DNA of 64,000 nucleotides from Streptomyces clavuligerus. Lineage in GTDB: Bacteria; Actinomycetota; Actinomycetes; Streptomycetales; Streptomycetaceae. The stretch covers positions 744,001-808,000 of the forward strand of contig NZ_CP027859.1 in the NCBI RefSeq assembly GCF_005519465.1, in the 5' to 3' direction. The notes beneath the pieces were generated by a model. The model searched no databases. It was not told the origin of the DNA and saw only the letters and a program-made list of their open reading frames with translations. Positions 42,280-49,634 of the stretch are shown piece after piece (within the stretch, counting starts at the first letter, position 1; every line of letters starts with the position of its first letter). Both the position numbers and the translations under genes were made by a program.

Positions 42280-42956
42280 GAGTTCGCCATCCCCACGTTG
42301 TTGCTGCCGCCGTACATGTTCACGTTGTCACCGAAGTAGTAGTTGCTGGGACTGCTGATCACCAGCCGCTCCACCCGCACCTGGAACTCCGCCTGCGGGT
42401 TCTCGATGGCGTCGGATATGAGGTGGACGAGCTGCCGGAGCTGCCCGTGGTCCCTCCCGGAGACCACGGCGGTCGAGGCACCGGCGGTCTCGACGCCGAG
42501 GACGAAGTGGGGCTGCGCGGTCAGCACCGCGATCATGTCCACGAGGGCGTAGATCATGAAGGCCCCGGAGGCCAGCCACATCAGCCCGAGCAGGGTGGCG
42601 GGGGTTTCCTCCCCCTGGGCCAGCGCCGCGATGGTCCCGCCGAGGAGGGTGAGCGCCGCGGTCACCGCGAGGGTGATCCCCACCCTCCGGAAAAAGCGCA
42701 GGACCGCCTCCTTGCGCCGGGGGTTGAGGGTGTAGGTGTAGACACGCGCGATGTTGTGGAGCGGGTAGGCGGCGCCGCCGATCCAGAGCAGCCGTTTGCT
42801 GACCCGGATGTCGATCGACTCCGTCAGCCCGGTGGGAAGGCTCCCTGTCGACATCGACGCCTGGGTGGCGGCGGGAGGTGGGGCCGTGGGAGCGGGTGGG
42901 GTGTTCCACGGTCGCTGTGGCGGCAGTGGTGGCTGAGCGGGCTCTGCCGGTTGCAT
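42276..42956 (-). CDS. DUF6232-like membrane protein ending in NYYFGDN motif
   Basis: 226 residues from ATG 42956 (GGGGGA 5 nt before). A Pro/Ala-rich start of 45 residues is followed by a DIRVSKRLLWIGGAAYPLHNIARVYTYTL domain, two membrane helices (about 90-111 and 122-147), a cytosolic part with VVSGRDHGQLRQLVHLISDAIENP, and the C-terminal motif NYYFGDNVNMYGGSNNVGM. The core is the DUF6232 type, common in actinobacteria, with unknown function. Coupled to a small partner with the same motif. Confidence 0.78.
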   Translation of the reverse strand: MQPAEPAQPPLPPQRPWNTPPAPTAPPPAATQASMSTGSLPTGLTESIDIRVSKRLLWIGGAAYPLHNIARVYTYTLNPRRKEAVLRFFRRVGITLAVTAALTLLGGTIAALAQGEETPATLLGLMWLASGAFMIYALVDMIAVLTAQPHFVLGVETAGASTAVVSGRDHGQLRQLVHLISDAIENPQAEFQVRVERLVISSPSNYYFGDNVNMYGGSNNVGMANS

Positions 42957-43212
42957 CGTTCCCCCAGAGGTGCGGTGCCGCTGTCGGTCGAGGAGCTGAG
43001 AGGTCAGAACCTCGGAGCCATGCTCCTCCCGGCGCGGGCACCGGCGCAAAGAATATGTCCGCAACAGGATTGGGCACCCGCCCGGATAAGACCATGTGTT
43101 CACGGATAATCACCGAGAATGTTGCGGTGCGGTGACCTGTGGCGGCGCCTGCCCCGCCTCCGCCCTCCGTGCTCCGTCGGCCCGCCCCGCGCCGCGCGCC
43201 CGCCGTGCCCGG

Positions 43213-44052
43213 TCAGCCGCGCTCGCGCAGATATCCCTCCAGTTCGGCGGCCCCCGCCAGCAGCGCCCGTCCACGGGCGCGGAGCCGGGCGTGCCAGTCG
43301 CCCAGAGCGGCTTCCAGCGGGGCGAGGCCGCCGGCGGTGCGGACCTCGGTGATCAGCGGGGCGATCCGTTCCAGCGGATGGCCGCCGCGCCGGAGTTGAC
43401 GGGTGAGACGGGCGTCCCGTACGGCGGACTCGTCGTAGACGCGGTAGCCGGTGCGGGGGTCGCGGCGCGGGCGGACGAGCCCGGCACGTTCCCAGGCGCG
43501 CAGCGTCGCGGGGCGGATGCCGAGGCCGCGCGCCAGGGGGCCGATGAACGTGCCGCCGGGGCCCGTCACCGTATCGGCGCCGGAGTCGGAGCACTCGGCG
43601 GAACCGGAGCACTCAGTGGGGCCGAAGGGTTCGTTGGAATCAGAAGGCTCGATGGGATCGGAGAGATCAGAGAGATCGGAGAGATCGGAGTGCCCGATGG
43701 GCTCCAGCTCGCGGAGGGCCTGTTCCACCGCCTGGAGGGTGCGGCGGTCGTCGAGGAGTTGGACGTGGCTCCCGTCGATGAGCCGGAACGCCTCGTCCAC
43801 CGTGCCCTCGTGCACGGCCCGCATGATCGACGCCGCCGTCCGATGGCCGTGGGCCGGTACCAGGGCGAGGAACGCGCGCAGGGCCCGCGCGTGCAGCGGG
43901 GCGTAGACCCGGTAGCCGTGAGCGGTGCGCCCGGCGGGCGGAAGGATGCCCTCCTCCTCGTAGTTCCGGACCGCCTGCGTCGACAGACCGTGCTCACGAG
44001 CGAGGTCGACCGGCCGGAGCCTCCGTTCACCGCTTTGAAGGTTTTTCCCCAT
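43213..44052 (-). CDS. MerR-family regulator with two HTH domains (TioE-like)
   Basis: 279 residues from ATG 44052. Two MerR winged helices are seen: RPVDLAREHGLSTQAVRNYEEEGILPP (about 13-40) ending in HGYRVY, and FIGPLARGLGIRPATLRAWERAGLVRP (about 172-198) ending in TGYRVYDE. This double-headed form is known as TioE-like. Between them is an acidic SDLSDLSDLSD linker made of 9-bp DNA repeats. It is divergent from an erythromycin-esterase-type gene that it probably controls through TTCAACG-ATAC-CGTTGAA. Confidence 0.85.
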   Translation of the reverse strand: MGKNLQSGERRLRPVDLAREHGLSTQAVRNYEEEGILPPAGRTAHGYRVYAPLHARALRAFLALVPAHGHRTAASIMRAVHEGTVDEAFRLIDGSHVQLLDDRRTLQAVEQALRELEPIGHSDLSDLSDLSDPIEPSDSNEPFGPTECSGSAECSDSGADTVTGPGGTFIGPLARGLGIRPATLRAWERAGLVRPRRDPRTGYRVYDESAVRDARLTRQLRRGGHPLERIAPLITEVRTAGGLAPLEAALGDWHARLRARGRALLAGAAELEGYLRERG

Positions 44053-44100
44053 GAACCCTGCCAGCAACCAGGACTATCGTGGAAAAGTCTCCACCGTTTC

Positions 44101-44118
44101 TTCAACGATACCGTTGAA
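44101..44118. promoter_or_regulatory. Operator candidate TTCAACG-ATAC-CGTTGAA
   Basis: Perfect 7-bp arms, 4-bp spacer, ending 3 bp before the esterase ATG and 49 bp from the MerR start. It fits a MerR-type operator for the divergent pair. Confidence 0.6.
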
Positions 44119-44121
44119 TGC

Positions 44122-45441
44122 ATGGTCACCGACGTCACCGACATCAAGGACACCGCCCACGCCTTCGGGGCCGCCGCCGTCAGAAGACTGCTCCCGGCCC
44201 GGCCCCGGGTGCTCGCCCTCGGTGAGCCCACCCATGGCGAGGACACCCTCCTCGAACTCCGCAACGCGCTCTTCCGGCAGCTCGTCGAGGAGGACGGCTA
44301 TCGGACCATCGCGATCGAGAGCGACTGTCTGATGGGGCTGGTCGTGGACGAGTACGTCGTCTCGGGCCGCGGCTCGCTCGACGCGGTCATGGAACGCGGC
44401 TTCAGCCACGGGTTCGGCGCGTCCGCGGCAAACCGTGAGCTGGTGCGCTGGATGCGCGCCCACAACGAGGGCCGTCCCGTCTCCGAACGCGTGCGCTTCG
44501 CCGGGTGCGACGGCCCGCTGGAGATCACCGGCGCCGCGAGCCCCCGGCAGGCCCTCACCGCGCTCCACCGCCGGGTCGCGGAACGGGTGGACGCGGAGCT
44601 GCTCCCCTGCACGGCGGACAGGCTCGACCGGCTGCTCGGCGCCGACGCCGCGTGGACCGAGGCCGCCGCGATGATGGACCCGGCCCGTTCCGTGGGACGG
44701 TCGCCCGAGGCCAGGGAGTTGCGGCTGCTCGCCGACGACCTCGTCGCTCTGCTCGACGAGCAGCCGCCGTACCCGGGCACCGCGGACGCGCGGGGCGTGC
44801 AGGGCACCTGGGATGTACAGGACTCGTGGGAGGCAAGGGAGGCGTGGGACCGGACGCGTCTGTACGCGCGCACCGCCGTCGGCCTGCTGCGCTATCACTC
44901 CTCGATGGCCGACCCCTCGCCGGGCCGGATGCGGCGGCTGATGGGTCTGCGGGCCCGGACGCTGGCGGACAACCTGCTCGCCCTCGCCGAACGGGGCCCG
45001 GTGCTGGCCTTCGCCCACCATCTCCATCTCCAGCGGGGCCCGAGCCGGATGCAGCTGGGCGGGCTGCCGCTGGAGTGGTGGAGCACCGGCGCTCTGATGG
45101 ATGCCCGGCTGGGGACGGAGTACGGCTTTCTCGCCACGGTCCTCGGCACGCTCCGGCACCGGGGGGTGGACGTCCCGTCGCCGGACACACTCGAAGGGCT
45201 GCTGTACACCCTGCCGGAGGACGGCCTCCCGGAGGGCGCCTTCTTCGGGGGCCGCTGCGTCGTCGACGCCCCCGCGCTGGCCGACGCCCTCGGGGACACA
45301 TCACTCACGCCCCGTGTCTCCCCCTACCACGGCTATATCCCGCTCGACCCCGCCCGTCTCGCCCGTCACGACGGTCTCGTCTTCATCAAGGACGTCCCGA
45401 AGAACCCCCAACCGGAGGGCGGGGAAGGGGACTTGGTCTAG
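44122..45441 (+). CDS. Erythromycin esterase-like (EreA/B family) protein
   Basis: 439 residues. GEPTHGEDTLLELR (His of the active site, about residue 41), IAIESDCLMG (about 69) and AFAHHLHLQRGPSRM (about 303) are the family hallmarks. True members hydrolyse the lactone of macrolides; many homologues have other substrates such as succinoglycan precursors. The divergent MerR neighbour suggests inducible resistance or stress response. Its stop codon lies inside a dre-like site of the next gene. No ribosome site precedes the ATG, so it may be leaderless. Confidence 0.83.
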   Translation: MVTDVTDIKDTAHAFGAAAVRRLLPARPRVLALGEPTHGEDTLLELRNALFRQLVEEDGYRTIAIESDCLMGLVVDEYVVSGRGSLDAVMERGFSHGFGASAANRELVRWMRAHNEGRPVSERVRFAGCDGPLEITGAASPRQALTALHRRVAERVDAELLPCTADRLDRLLGADAAWTEAAAMMDPARSVGRSPEARELRLLADDLVALLDEQPPYPGTADARGVQGTWDVQDSWEAREAWDRTRLYARTAVGLLRYHSSMADPSPGRMRRLMGLRARTLADNLLALAERGPVLAFAHHLHLQRGPSRMQLGGLPLEWWSTGALMDARLGTEYGFLATVLGTLRHRGVDVPSPDTLEGLLYTLPEDGLPEGAFFGGRCVVDAPALADALGDTSLTPRVSPYHGYIPLDPARLARHDGLVFIKDVPKNPQPEGGEGDLV

Positions 45442-45487
45442 ACCTGAACGGTCATCGCGGCTACGCTCGCACTTGGTCTGGACCGCA
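45433..45487 (+). promoter_or_regulatory. Two dre-like DasR sites
   Basis: GGTCTAGACC (45435-45444) and GGTCTGGACC (45475-45484), dyads with 40-bp spacing. The first matches the dre core perfectly and covers the stop of the esterase gene. They lie 105 and 65 bp before the AA10 gene, as expected for chitin-inducible genes. Confidence 0.72.
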
Positions 45488-45548
45488 CTGCTGGAACGCC
45501 GCCCCCACTGCGGCGATCCCCCACTCTCCCCCCACCCAGGAGCGAAGC

Positions 45549-46139
45549 ATGCGCAGGAAGATCACATCGGTTCTCGTCGGTCTCGGCGTACTCGGCGGAA
45601 CGCTCGTCGCCGCCACCGGCAGCGCGCAGAGCCATGGTTACGCCGACTCCGCCACCAGCCGTCAGCAGCTCTGTGCCACGGGCGCGGTGCGGAACTGCGG
45701 TCAGATCCAGTGGGAGCCGGAGAGTGTCGAGGGGCTGAAGGGCTTCCCCTCCGCCGGGCCCGCCGACGGCAGGATCTGCGCCGGTGGCAACGGCCGCTTC
45801 TCCGAGCTGGACGACCCGCGCGGCGGCGCCTGGCCCACCACACAGCTCTCGTCCGGCCAGAGCCACACCTTCAGCTGGCGGATCAAGGTCCGCCACGCCA
45901 CGAGCGACTTCCGCTACTACATCACCAAGGACGGCTACAACCCGGCCAAGCCGCTGACCCGCGCCGACCTGGAGCCGCAGCCCTTCCTCACGGTTCCGTT
46001 CGGCGGGGTGCGCCCGGCGGCCGTCGTGACCCACAACGGCACCCTGCCGCAGAAGTCCGGACGCCATCTGATTCTCGGCGTCTGGACGATCGCGGACACG
46101 GCGAACGCGTTCTACGCCTGTTCCGACGTCAGGTTCTGA
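45549..46139 (+). CDS. AA10 lytic polysaccharide monooxygenase (chitin-binding type)
   Basis: 196 residues. The signal peptide ends at about residue 28, so the mature protein begins with His29 in HGYADS, the copper-binding N-terminal histidine. His116 in VRHATSDFRYY completes the histidine brace, and Phe188 in NAFYAC is the axial residue. Cysteines at about 42, 50, 77 and 191 support two disulfides. The enzyme oxidatively breaks crystalline chitin or cellulose outside the cell. There is no separate binding module. Two DasR-like sites upstream point to chitin. Confidence 0.95.
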   Translation: MRRKITSVLVGLGVLGGTLVAATGSAQSHGYADSATSRQQLCATGAVRNCGQIQWEPESVEGLKGFPSAGPADGRICAGGNGRFSELDDPRGGAWPTTQLSSGQSHTFSWRIKVRHATSDFRYYITKDGYNPAKPLTRADLEPQPFLTVPFGGVRPAAVVTHNGTLPQKSGRHLILGVWTIADTANAFYACSDVRF

Positions 46140-46160
46140 CACACCTGACACCCCGTGCGC

Positions 46161-47498
46161 TCATGCCCGTCCCCTGACACCGGGGCCGGTTCCTGAGCGA
46201 CCCTCATCCGTCCCGGTACGGCCGCCGCGTCCCGCGCCGTACCGGGACCTTTCGCTGGTGGGGAGAGGGCGCACAGCCATGTGCGGCGGCACGTCCAGCA
46301 GCACCCGGCGCAGATCGAGGAGTCGGCGCACGGATGCGTCCAGGAATGACGTGATCGTATAACCGCCCGTTCCGACGGTGGGGTCGGTGGGGTCGCCCGC
46401 CGGGTGGCCGCTCCCGGACGACAGGGCGGGCGGCAGGGCAGGTGGAGAGGCGGGCGGAGGAACGAAGGCGTCGGGCAACTGGCGGCGGGCTATGCCCAGA
46501 TGGGCCCTGCGGAAGCCGATGAACTGGTCGAGGAGCAGCAGGAGTGCCCGGCGCGCTGCGGGCCCGAGCTGCCCGGCGGCCACCCGGTCGGCCACGTTCA
46601 CCCCGTTCCGGGAGGACTCCCGCCAGACGGTGATCACAGAGCGCGAGGGGTAGGGGAAGCGGGGCAGGGCCTCGTCGAGGAAGCGCTCGTAGGCGGGTCC
46701 CGGGCGCAGCAGGGCCAGTTCGAGCAGTTGCACACCGGGCATGAACGAGCCGCTGGCACTGCCGCCCCGACCCGCGTAGCCGTGCAGATGGCGGCGGAAG
46801 TAGGCGAAGCTCCGCGTGGGCAGCCGCCGGTAGCGGGTCATATGGGCGCGGAAGTCGGCGAGTCGGCGCGTCGCCTCCGCCAAGACGGCGGGAGCGTGCT
46901 CGGGGCTCGGGTCGAGGGCGAGTGAGCGCAGCAGGTCGGCGGCGGCCCTGACATGGGGTTCGGCGCGGTGGTGGCCGAGGTAGAAATCGCGTTCGTGGCG
47001 GGCGTCGGGGCCGTCGGAGAAGACGCGGATGCCGTGTCCTGCCTCGTACAGCCGGCAGTTGAGGTCGATCAGCAGCTCATAGCTCAGGTCGGTGTCCAGG
47101 GCCGGGTGGCGCCGGGCCTGTTCATGGATCAGCGCGAGCAGCCGTCCGGGGACTGCGGCAGGGGCCCGGCCGGGAGGGGTGTAAGGGGTGTGGCCGCCGA
47201 GGAGGAAGAGCAGGTCGAGCTGGTGGGCGGCGGGGCCGTGCGGGTCGTCTCCGGCCCCGGCCCCGGCCCCGGACTCGGACTCGGACTCGGACTCGGCGAG
47301 CAGACGGGGGGTGATCTCGTCGAGGAGCGCGGCCTGTTCGTCGAGGAGGACGGTGTAGGGAATGGTGCCGGAGTGCAGGGCACGGAGTCGGCCGGGCAGC
47401 CGGTCCCGGACATAGTCGGCGAGCGGGTCGGGGGCCGCCGGGCGGTGGGACGTGTCCGGGTCGGGGGTGAGGGTGAACAGGGGGATGCGATCGGTCAT
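46161..47498 (-). CDS. PrnB-like haem dioxygenase-family protein (DUF1864-like)
   Basis: 445 residues. The C-terminal half has FRRHLHGYAGRGGSASGSF and PGVQLLELALLRPG, which I read as the PrnB/indoleamine-dioxygenase-superfamily core (histidine-rich helix followed by Ser/Gly region). PrnB rearranges a chlorinated tryptophan into a pyrrole using haem. Residues 78-90 are Glu-Ser / Ala-Gly low complexity and the tail is Arg/Gly rich. The gene is in one direction with the ATP-grasp gene, 185 bp downstream of it, so they could form a two-step aromatic amino acid pathway. Assignment is moderate. Confidence 0.55.
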   Translation of the reverse strand: MTDRIPLFTLTPDPDTSHRPAAPDPLADYVRDRLPGRLRALHSGTIPYTVLLDEQAALLDEITPRLLAESESESESGAGAGAGDDPHGPAAHQLDLLFLLGGHTPYTPPGRAPAAVPGRLLALIHEQARRHPALDTDLSYELLIDLNCRLYEAGHGIRVFSDGPDARHERDFYLGHHRAEPHVRAAADLLRSLALDPSPEHAPAVLAEATRRLADFRAHMTRYRRLPTRSFAYFRRHLHGYAGRGGSASGSFMPGVQLLELALLRPGPAYERFLDEALPRFPYPSRSVITVWRESSRNGVNVADRVAAGQLGPAARRALLLLLDQFIGFRRAHLGIARRQLPDAFVPPPASPPALPPALSSGSGHPAGDPTDPTVGTGGYTITSFLDASVRRLLDLRRVLLDVPPHMAVRPLPTSERSRYGAGRGGRTGTDEGRSGTGPGVRGRA

Positions 47499-47508
47499 GG
47501 GGGCTCCA

Positions 47509-47680
47509 GGGAGGGAGGGCCGGTGACGGGACCGCCCATGGCAGGGACAGGCGCGGGCGCAGCAGGCGCAGGCGCGGAGGCAGGCACAAGGCCCGGTGTC
47601 AGGACGCAGGAGCGGGCAAGACGCAGGAGCAGCAGGGCACAGGAGCGGCAGGACGCAGGATTGTCAGGAGAGCAGGGCGG
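47509..47680. repeat. AGGCGCAGG / GACGCAGGAGC short repeats
   Basis: The spacer between the ATP-grasp and PrnB-like genes is made of 6-12-bp CAGG-ending units (GCAGGCGCAGGCGCGG, GGACGCAGGAGCGGGCAAGACGCAGGAGC). Nothing else is seen there. Confidence 0.6.
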
Positions 47681-47683
47681 CCG

Positions 47684-49252
47684 TCAGAAGTCGTCGCCCT
47701 GTCGGCGGTGGCAGGACGTCCGCCGGGCGGAGCCCCTGTCCGCTCCCCCGCCCCGGGTGCCGGAGCCGGAGGGCGTCATCGCGGACGTGGCAGACATGGC
47801 GGGCGACACGGCAGACGCGGACAGCGCGTACAGATGCGGTCCGTCCAGATGGCGGACGGTGAGCAGGTCCCGCAGCAGGATGTCCTCCACCGGGTGGGCG
47901 AGGGTGACGGCACCGGGATAGCCGGTGTCGTCGACGGTCGGTGTCAGGATGCCGCCGGGCCGCACCCACAGCGTCAGGTCGCGGAAGCTGTCCAGGGCGC
48001 GGATCGCGTCGAGCCCCCGGTAGTGGTCGAGCCGTCCCGCCACCGGGCTGACCAGCCCCGCCCAGGCGAACGCGGTCCGCCGCGCGTACGGCCGCCCGGC
48101 GCGGGCGTGGAACCGCCCGGGGCGCAGCAGCGCGTCCACGGTCCACTCGATCTGGCCCGCGCCGATGGCCTCCCGCGCGAACAGCGGCAGTCCACCGCCG
48201 GACGACCGTATCCCCGCCTCGACCAGGCGCGGCCCGTCGGGCGTCGTCTTGATCTCCAGATGGGCGGGGCCGTGCCGGACCCCGAGGGCGTCCAGGACCC
48301 GCCGCCCGTACCGGAACAGCTCCGCGAGCCCGGGGTATCCGCCCGACAGCAGGACATGGCTGACGCACAGATCGCGGTTGCCGTTGGCGCTGACGCGTTC
48401 CGTGCGCCAGGCGTCGGTGAGGTGGTGGACGCCGTCGCGGCTGACGGTGTTGAGGACGTACTCCGTCCCGGTCAGATACTCCTGGGCGACGACGCCGCCG
48501 TGCGGGTCCTCGGTGGTCAGGCGCAGTTCCCGCAGGGTGCGCAGGGCGGCGGCGGACTGCTCGGGGGTGTCGCAGAAGTGGACGCCCTCGCCCGCCGCAC
48601 CGCGCAGCGGTTTCAGGACGACCGTCCTGCCGGTCTCCTTGTGCCAGCGGATGAGTTCGGCCTCGGTGCGGACGAGGAGCTGCCGGGTCGTGGGCACCCC
48701 GGCGGCCCTGAGCCGTTCGATCTGGAGGTACTTGTCCCGGCGGGCGGCGCTGCGGGCGGTGCCGTTGGCGGTGGGCAGTGCCAGGGCCTCGGCCAGCGCG
48801 TCCGCGAGTTCGACGCCGATCTCGCTGCCGGGGATCACCGCGACCGTTCCCGCCCGGCGCAGCCGTGCCACGAGCGCGGGCAGATCGCCGTCGTGGACGA
48901 GGTCGTCCGCGTAGGGGAACGGGTCGACGGCATGGCGGAAAACAGCCAGCGGCCGGGGTGTGCTGCGCAGCCGTACGACCCGGGCGCCCGCCGCCGCCAG
49001 GGCCTCGGGGAAGCCCCGGGCGGCGGTGTAGGGGTCGACGAGCACGACGGTCCCGCCGCCCCCTCCGCCGTACCCGTCTCCGTCTCCGTACCGGTCTCCG
49101 TCTGCGTCGTCTCCGTACCCGTCGTCAGGGATGGAGCCTTCGCCGCCTGGATACTCGCCGGTGTACTCCCACCCGGCCTGCTCGTCCTGCTCGTTCTCCT
49201 CCCTCTCCTCCCTGTCCGTGCTTCCTGCTCTGTCCGCTCCGGTGCCGGGCAT
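47684..49252 (-). CDS. ATP-grasp domain carboxylate-amine ligase
   Basis: 522 residues from ATG 49252, behind a perfect AGGAGG. Residues 22-67 are acidic and Gly-rich low complexity (YGDDADGDRYGDGDGYG). An ATP-grasp fold spans about 70-470: DKYLQIERLRAAGVPTT, TVVLKPLRGAAGEGVHF (Lys and glycine loop), VAQEYLTGTEYVLNTVS, and a metal-binding end AHLEIKTTPDGPRLVEAGIR. Such enzymes join an acid to an amine (peptide bond) using ATP through an acyl phosphate. Substrates unknown. It precedes the PrnB-like gene. Confidence 0.85.
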   Translation of the reverse strand: MPGTGADRAGSTDREEREENEQDEQAGWEYTGEYPGGEGSIPDDGYGDDADGDRYGDGDGYGGGGGGTVVLVDPYTAARGFPEALAAAGARVVRLRSTPRPLAVFRHAVDPFPYADDLVHDGDLPALVARLRRAGTVAVIPGSEIGVELADALAEALALPTANGTARSAARRDKYLQIERLRAAGVPTTRQLLVRTEAELIRWHKETGRTVVLKPLRGAAGEGVHFCDTPEQSAAALRTLRELRLTTEDPHGGVVAQEYLTGTEYVLNTVSRDGVHHLTDAWRTERVSANGNRDLCVSHVLLSGGYPGLAELFRYGRRVLDALGVRHGPAHLEIKTTPDGPRLVEAGIRSSGGGLPLFAREAIGAGQIEWTVDALLRPGRFHARAGRPYARRTAFAWAGLVSPVAGRLDHYRGLDAIRALDSFRDLTLWVRPGGILTPTVDDTGYPGAVTLAHPVEDILLRDLLTVRHLDGPHLYALSASAVSPAMSATSAMTPSGSGTRGGGADRGSARRTSCHRRQGDDF

Positions 49253-49634
49253 CGTGACCTCCTGTAGGCCGTACCGGCCGTACCGCTCCCATGGCAGGGA
49301 CCGGGCGTTCACGCTAGTCGCCGGGGGTCAGGGGAAATTGCCCCTCGGTGCAGAGCACGGTGCTGTCCGTGCACGACGGACGGCCGCGCCCGCGCGGAAC
49401 GCTGGAACGGGCCGCCACGAAGCAAAGGGCCGCCACGGAACGGATGAAGAACGGCTGAGGGAAAGGTGAGGGAAGGCTGAGAAAACACTGAGATCACTCG
49501 GCCCCCTGCCCTATCACCGGTCCCAGGCGCTTCGGTCCTGCTTGCGCCGGGGCACGATGGCGCCGAGCGACGGGGCGTCCCATCACCTGGGGATGCCATC
49601 CGCTCTTCATGCCAGCGGACCGGAAGGAGCCGGT
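49253..49634. other. Divergent intergenic region
   Basis: 382 bp between the ATP-grasp and secreted-protein genes. It contains two GGGCCGCCACG(A/G)A copies at 49408-49440 and a GGGAAAGGTGAGGGAAGGCTGAGAAAA purine-rich stretch at 49457-49485. No gene. Both promoters must be here. Confidence 0.45.
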
